Shown here one piece after another: positions 57,879 to 64,000 of a stretch of 64,000 nucleotides of DNA (positions within the stretch are counted from its first letter, which is position 1; the number at the start of each line of letters is the position of its first letter). Position numbers and translations under genes: made by a program. Source of the stretch: Rhodococcus ruber. Its GTDB lineage: Bacteria; Actinomycetota; Actinomycetes; Mycobacteriales; Mycobacteriaceae. The stretch covers positions 186,001-250,000 of the forward strand of contig NZ_JAPWIJ010000002.1 of the NCBI RefSeq assembly GCF_027270735.1, read 5' to 3'. The notes under the pieces are model-generated. The model was not told the DNA's origin and ran no database searches. It saw only the letters and a list, made by a program, of their open reading frames with translations.

Positions 57879-58835
57879 CTAGGCGAGTCGACCGCCGACC
57901 CTGAACGTCGCTCGGTACGCACTGGGTGAAACCCCTAACTCCGCGGCGAGCTGATTCCGCAATGACGCGGCCGTGCCGAATCCCGTGTCGTGCGCGATGC
58001 GTTCGACGGTCAGGTCTGTGTTCTCGAGCAACTCCCGCGCCCGCTGCACCCGCTGCGCCACGATCCACCGGGCCGGGGACATACCGACTTCGGCCGTGAA
58101 CCGGCGTGAGAACGTCCGAACACTCGTCGATTGCCGTCGAGCCAGGTCCTCCACCGACAGAGGCGCACCCAAATTGCCCAGCGCCCACTCCTGCGTGCCC
58201 GCCGTCGATGTGCCGTACGTCAGTGGCACCGGAGTATCGATGTACTGCGCTTGACCGCCGCTGCGATGGGGTGGCACGACGGTTCCTCGGGCCACCCGAT
58301 TGGCCACCACCGCACCGAAATCCCGACGAATCATGTGTAGACACAGATCGATTCCCGACGCCTCCCCGGCCGCCGTCAGAATGTTGCCATCTTCGGTATA
58401 GAGCACGTTCGGATCGAGTTGTACTTGGGGATACAGCTCTGCGAACCGGGAGGCCGACTTCCAGTGAGTGGTAGCGCGTCTGCCGTCGAGCAGCCCCGCT
58501 GCGGCGAGAACGAACGCGCCTGTGCAGATCGACGCCAATCGCTGATTCGTCACCACGCGGAACAGGGGCGAGACCGCGGCAAGGTCGGTCTCGTAGTCAG
58601 CGTCGGAGGCCGGAACGATCACGGTATCGGCCTCGGCCACAGCGTCGAGCCCGTGTTCGACGAGTATCCGGACATCGGAGTCGGTCCTGACAGGTCCCGC
58701 TGAGTCGGTGCAGGTGATCACCTCGTACAGCGCATCGCCGGAGTCGGAGTGCGCCTGCCCGAACAGGCGGTGGACGATGCCCAACTCCATGGCAAGTAGG
58801 CCGTCGCGGACATAGACGGCAATGCGATGCGTCAT
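57879..58835 (-). CDS. GlxA-type AraC-family transcriptional regulator
   Basis: 318 residues from the ATG ending at 58835, with GGAGG upstream. The N-terminal DJ-1/PfpI-like domain (about residues 5-185) contains Ser-Ile-Cys-Thr-Gly-Ala-Phe-Val-Leu-Ala-Ala-Ala-Gly-Leu-Leu, the family elbow with a Cys. The C-terminal two-helix-turn-helix AraC domain (about 215-310) includes Ser-Arg-Arg-Phe, Pro-Ala-Arg-Trp, and Ile-Ala-His-Asp-Thr-Gly-Phe-Gly-Thr-Ala-Ala-Ser. Regulators of this kind control small-molecule metabolism genes near them. It is divergent from the small membrane protein and flavodoxin-like oxidoreductase, which may be its targets (inference). Confidence 0.9.
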   Translation of the reverse strand: MTHRIAVYVRDGLLAMELGIVHRLFGQAHSDSGDALYEVITCTDSAGPVRTDSDVRILVEHGLDAVAEADTVIVPASDADYETDLAAVSPLFRVVTNQRLASICTGAFVLAAAGLLDGRRATTHWKSASRFAELYPQVQLDPNVLYTEDGNILTAAGEASGIDLCLHMIRRDFGAVVANRVARGTVVPPHRSGGQAQYIDTPVPLTYGTSTAGTQEWALGNLGAPLSVEDLARRQSTSVRTFSRRFTAEVGMSPARWIVAQRVQRARELLENTDLTVERIAHDTGFGTAASLRNQLAAELGVSPSAYRATFRVGGRLA

Positions 58836-58961
58836 CGCCGAATCCTCCCACGTGGTATTTCCTCTGGCGCGCCGACCAACCTCCCGGTTTACTGTTGGCT
58901 CAGCGACGTGGACGACCGTGACGTCCGATGCAGACACGACGATCAGGAGTTGGCTCGAACG

Positions 58962-59141
58962 ATGAGGGAACAGCGCACGCTCTCGCCGATATTCGCGACA
59001 CTGGTGATCGTCGGCGTTCTTGCCGTCCCCCGACTGGATCTGCCGTGGGCGGGCATCGCGGGGTGGGGACTGGCTTTCGTCGCGGCAGCGGCCTGGCTGA
59101 TCACAGCACTACGGCCGCGGCGGGCGAGCCGACACGGGTAG
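58962..59141 (+). CDS. Small two-helix membrane protein
   Basis: The 59-residue protein has two hydrophobic helices (Ile-Phe-Ala-Thr-Leu-Val-Ile-Val-Gly-Val-Leu-Ala-Val and Trp-Gly-Leu-Ala-Phe-Val-Ala-Ala-Ala-Ala-Trp-Leu-Ile) separated by Pro-Arg-Leu-Asp-Leu-Pro-Trp, and a basic C-terminus. The ATG at 58962 was chosen; AGGAG lies 13 bases before it, a long spacing, so the start is uncertain. Function unknown; it lies between the regulator and the oxidoreductase. Confidence 0.5.
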   Translation: MREQRTLSPIFATLVIVGVLAVPRLDLPWAGIAGWGLAFVAAAAWLITALRPRRASRHG

Positions 59142-59230
59142 CCGCGCCACCCAGACTGTGGCCGAAGTCTTGCACAAGTTGTCATTCATGACACTGTTGT
59201 TCGCGGGCCAGCTGCCCCAGGATCGAACTT

Positions 59231-59998
59231 ATGAACATCTTGTGGGTCTACGCCCATCCAGACGCCCGCTCACTGAACGGCTCCCTACGCGACGCAGCGT
59301 TGACCCAGTTGCAGGCCGACGGCCACACCGTCGAACAGTCGGATCTGTATGCAATGCAGTGGAATCCGGTAGTTACCGCTGAGGATTACGCCCACGATCC
59401 GACGGAGCGATTCCAGGTGGCGACCGCATCCAGCACCGCCCTCGCGGCCGGCACCCAGAAACAAGACATCGTGGCCGAGCAACAGAAGCTGCTGCGTGCC
59501 GATGCCGTTGTGCTGCAGTTTCCGCTGTGGTGGTTCTCGATGCCCGCGATCATGAAGGGCTGGGTGGATCGCGTGTTCGTCGAGGGATTCGGATACGGCA
59601 TCAGGGCATCGGACGGCAGCACGCGGCGCTACGGCGACGGCATGCTCGCCGGAAAGCGCGCGATGGTCGTCGTCACCATGGGCGGCAGCGAACACACGGT
59701 GTCGCCACGCGGTATCAACGGCGACCTCGACGAGATGCTGTACCCGATTCAGCACGGCATCCTGTTCTACACCGGCATGTCCGTTCTTCCGCCGGTACTC
59801 GTGGCGAGCGCCGACCGGATGACCGAGTCCGATTACGCTGCAGCAGAATCGGAACTTCTCCAGCGAATGAAGGGTCTGCACACCGAGGAGCCCATCCCCT
59901 ATCGCACCCAGAACGGTGGCGACTACGACCGACGATTCGTACTGCGCGAGCACATCGAGCCCGAGGACACCGGCGTCCGAGTACACACCATCAGTTGA
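59231..59998 (+). CDS. Flavodoxin-like NAD(P)H oxidoreductase
   Basis: 255 residues: Tyr-Ala-His-Pro-Asp-Ala-Arg-Ser-Leu-Asn-Gly-Ser-Leu as flavin phosphate loop, Gln-Phe-Pro-Leu-Trp-Trp-Phe-Ser-Met-Pro-Ala-Ile-Met-Lys-Gly-Trp-Val-Asp-Arg-Val-Phe, Met-Gly-Gly-Ser, and Phe-Tyr-Thr-Gly-Met. MdaB/NQO-like quinone reductase family. The 8597-9253 gene product is a paralogue with the same core but a shorter length. It is near the GlxA-type regulator. It ends one base before the FBP gene on the opposite strand. Confidence 0.88.
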   Translation: MNILWVYAHPDARSLNGSLRDAALTQLQADGHTVEQSDLYAMQWNPVVTAEDYAHDPTERFQVATASSTALAAGTQKQDIVAEQQKLLRADAVVLQFPLWWFSMPAIMKGWVDRVFVEGFGYGIRASDGSTRRYGDGMLAGKRAMVVVTMGGSEHTVSPRGINGDLDEMLYPIQHGILFYTGMSVLPPVLVASADRMTESDYAAAESELLQRMKGLHTEEPIPYRTQNGGDYDRRFVLREHIEPEDTGVRVHTIS

Positions 59999-60487
59999 TC
60001 AACCGAGAATGCGAGCGAGAAACGCACCGATGTTGTCTTCGACTGCTGCGGTGCGGGTCTCGACATCGAAGTCTTCCTTGAACTGCCGACCCAATGCCGG
60101 GGTCTTCTTCTTTCGCGCGTAGAGCGAGCACGCGAGGTCCGAGCAGATGTAGGTGCCCACCGTATTTCCACGCCTGCCGGACTCTCCGGCCTTGGCAGCA
60201 GCCATCAGCGACACCCCGCCGTTGGCGTGCGTGGTGAGGCAGATGCTGCACATCTGCGCCGTGCGCGGCCCTCCGGGCTTGTAGCGCAACGCGATTCCGC
60301 GCAGATCATCCCCAGACGGAACGACGATGTAGCTCCTTCCGGCGAGCTTGGGATCCACCCAACCGAAGAAGTCGAGATCGTCCCACGGTACTGCGTCGAA
60401 TGCCTCGGGAAGGGTGACCCGTTTGGCGTCACCCTTGGACGAGTTGACGAACGACGACCTGATGTCGCGTTCGGAGATCGGTTCCAC
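59999..60487 (-). CDS. FBP-domain zinc protein (FusB-type EF-G-binding fold)
   Basis: 162 residues from a GTG at 60487, with GGAGG six bases upstream inside the end of the TetR gene. Metal-binding candidates are Cys80, Cys83 and His87 (Cys-Ser-Ile-Cys-Leu-Thr-Thr-His), and Cys115 and Cys120 (Cys-Ser-Asp-Leu-Ala-Cys), the treble-clef pattern of FBP_C domains that bind elongation factor G and release it from fusidic-acid-stalled ribosomes in staphylococci. Actinobacterial members are uncharacterised; the resistance role is unproved here. It is in a two-gene operon with the TetR regulator upstream. Confidence 0.82.
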   Translation of the reverse strand: MEPISERDIRSSFVNSSKGDAKRVTLPEAFDAVPWDDLDFFGWVDPKLAGRSYIVVPSGDDLRGIALRYKPGGPRTAQMCSICLTTHANGGVSLMAAAKAGESGRRGNTVGTYICSDLACSLYARKKKTPALGRQFKEDFDVETRTAAVEDNIGAFLARILG

Positions 60488-60488
60488 G

Positions 60489-61055
60489 TCACTGCCTCCA
60501 GTGCTGTAAAAGTATGTCGATTCCGTCGAGGATGCGTGTCCACGACTGCTGCGAGTCGGGCGCACTGTGCGCGAACGAGCCGGCCGCGTCGAGGCTGGCA
60601 TAACCGTGAAAGACACTGCCGAGCAATCGAACTGCATGAATCTGATCCTCTTCGCCGAGGTCGTATCCCCGCAGGATCGCCTTCATCATCGCCGAGTGAC
60701 GCACTCCCGCACTCGCAAGAGCGGTCTCGTGATCGAGCGGAAACTGCGTCGCCGCGTAGCGACCGGGGTGCTCCCGCGAATAGTCGAGATATGCGTTCGC
60801 GACGGCAACCAGAGCATCCTTGCCTGCTCGGCCCGCGAGAGCCTCCGACACCCGATCGGCCAGTTCCTCCAACGCCAGCAACGCGATGCCGACGTTCAAC
60901 TCGTGCGAGTTCTTCAGATGCGAATACAAACTCGCCACCTTGACGTCGAAACGTCGCGCCAACTCGCTGGCAGTCACGCGATCGAAGCCGACCTCGTCGG
61001 CCAGATCCGCTCCTGCTGCCACGATGCGCTGCGTGGTCAATCCTGCGCGTGCCAT
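60489..61055 (-). CDS. TetR-family regulator with a WHG-type C-terminal domain
   Basis: 188 residues. The helix-turn-helix is at about residues 8-53 (Val-Thr-Ala-Ser-Glu-Leu-Ala-Arg-Arg-Phe-Asp-Val-Lys-Val-Ala-Ser-Leu-Tyr-Ser-His-Leu), then a helical ligand domain with a Val-Phe-His-Gly-Tyr-Ala-Ser element. It probably regulates itself and the FBP gene downstream. In its upstream region the palindrome CCTATAGG occurs in an AT-rich patch (about 61099-61106), a candidate operator. Confidence 0.88.
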   Translation of the reverse strand: MARAGLTTQRIVAAGADLADEVGFDRVTASELARRFDVKVASLYSHLKNSHELNVGIALLALEELADRVSEALAGRAGKDALVAVANAYLDYSREHPGRYAATQFPLDHETALASAGVRHSAMMKAILRGYDLGEEDQIHAVRLLGSVFHGYASLDAAGSFAHSAPDSQQSWTRILDGIDILLQHWRQ

Positions 61056-61098
61056 GCCGGCCTCCTCCTCTGTACGAGAAGACCGTAGCCGAAACTAA

Positions 61099-61106
61099 TA
61101 CCTATA
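61099..61106. promoter_or_regulatory. CCTATAGG palindrome upstream of the TetR gene
   Basis: An 8-base palindrome in an AT-rich 69-base gap between the TetR start and the ABC exporter end. Position suits an autoregulatory operator or promoter; the motif is short. Confidence 0.3.
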
Positions 61107-61124
61107 GGCAAATAGCTAATGCAC

Positions 61125-62873
61125 TCAACGCCCCTGCCACGCCTCCCACAGCTGTGCGTACCGTCCACCGGCTGCGACCAGCTCCTCGTGCGGACCCTGC
61201 TCCAGGATTTTTCCGTGTTCGAGTACCACCACGCGGTCGGCCGCAGCGGCCTGCGTCAGGCGATGCGCGACGATCAACGTGCTGCGACCCTTTGTCGCGG
61301 CCTCGGCGGCAGCTTCGAGTTCTCGCGCACCGGAACTGCCGGCCTCCGCGGTGGCCTCGTCCAACACTGCGACGGCCGGGTCGGCGAGAACCAAACGCGC
61401 TAAAGCCAATTGCTGCGATTGTGCCGCGGTCAACTGATGCCCGCCCTCACCGACGGCGGTATCGAGTCCGTCTTCGAGCGCCTCGACCCACCCCCATGCC
61501 CCGACGGTACGCAACGCGGCTTCGACGTCGGCGCGTTCGGCGTCCGGCGCGGCCAACCGCACGTCGTCGATCAACCGGCCGGCGAAGACGTGCACTTCCT
61601 GACTGATGATTGCGACGTGACGGCGCAACCCCTCACTGCCCAGTGCGTCCAGCGTTGCGCCGCCGACGCGAACCGCCCCGGAGGTCGACGCGATCGAACC
61701 GGCCGCGATGGCCGCGATGGTCGATTTGCCGGCACCGGTGGACCCGACGAGCGCCACCGTCTCACCCGCAGCGACGCGAAGGTTCACCCCGTGCAACACG
61801 TCGTGCCCCTCCTCGTACGCGTGTCGCAGATTCGCGACTTCAAGGGTGGCGTCGGCGGGCACGGAACCGTCGCCCACCGGCCGTTCGTCGGGAATGTCGA
61901 CGACGCCGACCAGTCGGGCCAACGATGCACCGGCAGACTGGATGTCGTCGAACGTGAACAACAACGTGCCGATCGGATTGAACAGGCGATGGAACAGCAA
62001 GGCTGCGGCCGTCGTCTCGCCGACGGTGACGTAATCACCTCGTACGAGCAGGAAACCGGCCAGCAGGATCACCGACAGTCCCACGCATTCGGCACGGTTG
62101 CTGCGCGAACCGAAGCGGGTGAAGAGTCGAAAGACATCCAGGCCGATGTCTCGGGCCTTGGCCGACGACCGGTCGATGTCACTCAGATGGGCAGACTCGA
62201 GTCCGTACGCGCGCACCGTCTTTGCGCCCTGCATGCTGCTGACGAACGACTGCGCACGCTCGCCCATCGCGACGCGTTCGGCCGCGTACAGCGGAGCCGA
62301 CCGCGGCAGATACCACCGCAGCGCCAGCACGTACATCGGCAATGCCACCAGTCCGGCGAGGCCGAGACGCCAGTCGATTCCGAGCATCGTGACCATGCTC
62401 AGGCACACGAGCAGGAATGCGCCGACGAGCTGCGGGATCACTTCACCGATCGACTTGGCCATCACTGCGACGTCGTCGCCCACGCGAGAGAGCAAGTCGC
62501 CCTTGCCTACTCGTTCCAACGTCGCCACCGGCAGATGCAGGGCGCGACGGACGACGGCTTCGCGCAGCGAGGCCAGGATTCCCTCGCCGAGGGTGCTGAT
62601 GAGATAACCACTGAATCCGGTGACGATTCCGCCGATCACCGCGGCCACCGAGATCACCACGACGACACCGATGATCGTCGAGGTGTCGGCTCCGTCCCGG
62701 ACGCGGTCGACCAGCACGCCGAGCACGTACACCGGCACCAGCGACATCCCCGCGGCAATTGCGCCGAGGAGCAGCGTCACTGCCGTTCGTGCCCGTCGTA
62801 GTTTCAGCTGTTCGAGCAGCCACTTGCCGGACCGTGCCCCGGTGGCGATCGGAAGTAGTTCGGGGGTCGTCAT
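61125..62873 (-). CDS. ABC exporter subunit with intact Walker sites and a degenerate signature
   Basis: 582 residues from the ATG ending at 62873. Six-helix transmembrane domain (about residues 25-310), then an NBD (about 340-575) with Walker A Gly-Ser-Thr-Gly-Ala-Gly-Lys-Ser-Thr, Walker B Val-Ala-Val-Leu-Asp-Glu-Ala-Thr, switch His in Val-Ala-His-Arg-Leu-Thr. The ABC signature is Leu-Thr-Ala-Ala-Gln-Ser-Gln-Gln instead of Leu-Ser-Gly-Gly-Gln. It overlaps the next gene upstream by ATGA (62870-62873), so the two subunits are translated together and form a heterodimer. Substrate unknown; type IV exporter family, drug, lipid or siderophore candidates. Confidence 0.9.
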   Translation of the reverse strand: MTTPELLPIATGARSGKWLLEQLKLRRARTAVTLLLGAIAAGMSLVPVYVLGVLVDRVRDGADTSTIIGVVVVISVAAVIGGIVTGFSGYLISTLGEGILASLREAVVRRALHLPVATLERVGKGDLLSRVGDDVAVMAKSIGEVIPQLVGAFLLVCLSMVTMLGIDWRLGLAGLVALPMYVLALRWYLPRSAPLYAAERVAMGERAQSFVSSMQGAKTVRAYGLESAHLSDIDRSSAKARDIGLDVFRLFTRFGSRSNRAECVGLSVILLAGFLLVRGDYVTVGETTAAALLFHRLFNPIGTLLFTFDDIQSAGASLARLVGVVDIPDERPVGDGSVPADATLEVANLRHAYEEGHDVLHGVNLRVAAGETVALVGSTGAGKSTIAAIAAGSIASTSGAVRVGGATLDALGSEGLRRHVAIISQEVHVFAGRLIDDVRLAAPDAERADVEAALRTVGAWGWVEALEDGLDTAVGEGGHQLTAAQSQQLALARLVLADPAVAVLDEATAEAGSSGARELEAAAEAATKGRSTLIVAHRLTQAAAADRVVVLEHGKILEQGPHEELVAAGGRYAQLWEAWQGR

Positions 62874-64000
62874 CGCAGCACCGTGTCCTTGTACTGCGCG
62901 TCCGAGGACGCGAGATCGTGGTGCGTTCCCTCGGCGACGACGCATCCGCCGTCGACGACGAGAACGCGATGGGTCACCGACAGCAGCGCAGGGCTGGTGG
63001 TGATGAGGATCGTCGTCTGCGCCGTGCTCCCTGCATGTCGCAGTTCGGCGACACCGCGGGCTATGGCGTGTTCGGTGACGGCGTCGACGGCCGTCGTGGG
63101 GTCGTGCAGCACCAGCACCGGGGCATCGACCGACAGCGCCCTGGCCAAGGCGACTCGTTGACGTTGCCCGCCGGACAGGCTCGCTCCGCGGTCGGTGACG
63201 GCGTGGTCGAGGCCGGCTTCGTGCAGTTCCACGACGTCGGTGGCCGCGGATGCCTGCAGTACTCGGTCGAGTTCGGCCTTGGGCCGCTCACGCCCGGCGG
63301 TGACGTTGCTACGGACGGTGCCGGCGAAGAGGTCGGTCAGGTGCGGCTCGACGAGAACGGTCTCGCGAGCGCGTCGGAGATCGATCTGCCCCGCCGGGAT
63401 GCCGCCGATGCGAACCGATCCGGTGTAATCGGACTCGGAGATCTGGCCGGACAGCAGTGCGGCGATCGCTTCGCCGTCCTGCGGCCGGTAGGCCACCACT
63501 CCGATCAACTCACCCGGTGCTGCCCGGAAGGCGAGGCCGTCGAGCGATCGGAACCGAACGTCGTCGACGGTCAGTTCGGTACCGACCGGAACCGCGGACT
63601 CGGACTGCGGTAGAACGTGTTCCGCGCCGAGCACGAGGGCAAGCCGATCGGCCGATCCACGCACCATGGCCACCACACCGGGGATCTTCGACAACCCGGT
63701 GAGAGGTTCGATGACGAATTGCGACAATCCGATGACGGTGATCAACTCACCCACCGAAATCCGGCCTTGCAACGCGAACCAGCCTGCGGTTCCGGCAATT
63801 CCGACGGCGAGCAGTGCGTTGACCGCCGCGGCGAGGCCCTGATAGACGTTGTTTGCGCGGGCCAGTTTCAGCGTCGCTGCCAATGCCGTTCGGCTCGACG
63901 TCACGAACCGCTGCGTTGCAGCGTTCTCGGCACCGATACCGCGCAGGGGCCGCACTCCGCTGACCAGATCGGTGGCCATTCCCGATACCCCGGCGATCTC
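62870..64000 (-). CDS. ABC exporter partner subunit, 3' part (5' end beyond the window)
   Basis: About 376 residues are visible; the frame continues past the right edge. It contains the last transmembrane helices and a complete NBD. The Walker A loop is Ala-Tyr-Arg-Pro-Gln-Asp-Gly-Glu-Ala (no Gly-Lys-Ser/Thr), and the Walker B is Val-Leu-Val-Leu-His-Asp-Pro-Thr with the catalytic Glu replaced by Asp and the preceding Asp by His. The signature Leu-Ser-Gly-Gly-Gln-Arg-Gln-Arg is intact. In a heterodimer with the 61125-62873 product, its signature would pair with the partner's good Walker A, giving one active and one degenerate site. Confidence 0.9.
   Translation of the reverse strand, partial: EIAGVSGMATDLVSGVRPLRGIGAENAATQRFVTSSRTALAATLKLARANNVYQGLAAAVNALLAVGIAGTAGWFALQGRISVGELITVIGLSQFVIEPLTGLSKIPGVVAMVRGSADRLALVLGAEHVLPQSESAVPVGTELTVDDVRFRSLDGLAFRAAPGELIGVVAYRPQDGEAIAALLSGQISESDYTGSVRIGGIPAGQIDLRRARETVLVEPHLTDLFAGTVRSNVTAGRERPKAELDRVLQASAATDVVELHEAGLDHAVTDRGASLSGGQRQRVALARALSVDAPVLVLHDPTTAVDAVTEHAIARGVAELRHAGSTAQTTILITTSPALLSVTHRVLVVDGGCVVAEGTHHDLASSDAQYKDTVLR

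Noticed and set aside
59999..60637. A longer 212-residue version of the FBP protein
   Set aside because: The extra 50 residues are translated from the end of the TetR gene in another frame; the GTG at 60487 has a proper GGAGG and gives the family's N-terminus.

Overview
The window is 64 kb of high-GC actinobacterial chromosome, most likely from Rhodococcus or a close mycolic-acid relative (Rhodococcoides, Nocardia). This rests on the gene set: a GAF-ANTAR regulator, a DUF222/HNH (13E12-type) protein, a deazaflavin (F420)-type nitroreductase, MbtH, ThrE, and an inositol operon ordered as I remember it from Corynebacterium. GTG and TTG starts are frequent. There are no integrases, transposases, phage genes or CRISPR arrays, so this is ordinary chromosome with accessory patches.

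Layout. 1-8.5 kb: start of a BrkB-type membrane protein, CsbD stress protein, GAF-ANTAR regulator, endonuclease VIII-type glycosylase, then a minus-strand operon of membrane protein, PepSY protein, PCu(A)C copper chaperone and Tat-exported DyP peroxidase, followed by an alpha/beta hydrolase and a small unknown gene. 7.9-16.6 kb: TetR/flavodoxin-like oxidoreductase pair, acetyltransferase, F420-type enzyme, ferric-siderophore ABC importer with an IdeR-like box, SelO, VOC protein, acyl-CoA dehydrogenase. 16.8-27.3 kb: two methyltransferases flanking a divergent promoter with a PhyH dioxygenase (a possible small biosynthetic unit), a lipase-like hydrolase, cyanase, aldo/keto reductase, a lone siderophore-binding lipoprotein, a PAS-GGDEF protein, GDSL hydrolase, PadR and NTF2-like genes, and a 46-residue membrane peptide.

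27.3-47.3 kb is the core of the window: a myo-inositol utilisation island. It holds a LacI regulator, an MFS transporter, a UspA-like protein, the eight-gene minus-strand operon iolC-cgl0158-iolB-iolD-iolE-iolG-iolH-iolA, a divergent GntR regulator (IolR-like), three more Gfo/Idh/MocA dehydrogenases and a sugar ABC importer. Four promoter regions carry TGTC-N2-GACA or a one-mismatch form, which ties the island into one likely regulon. No classical IolJ aldolase is present; the Cgl0158-family barrel protein next to iolC is the best candidate for that step.

47.4-64 kb: hypothetical protein, FtsX/LolD-type ABC pair, a probable AbiEi-family remnant, tRNA-Thr(UGU) beside the threonine exporter ThrE, an orphan MbtH, an alpha/beta hydrolase, two alanine/glutamate-rich coiled-coil proteins (one with a CsbD domain), the HNH/DUF222 protein with a Ser-Asp microsatellite, a GlxA-type regulator, a flavodoxin-like oxidoreductase, an FBP-domain zinc protein with a TetR regulator, and a heterodimeric ABC exporter with complementary degenerate ATPase sites, running off the right edge. 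Three copies of a palindromic intergenic repeat (near 16.7, 48.0 and 52.0 kb) are scattered through the window.
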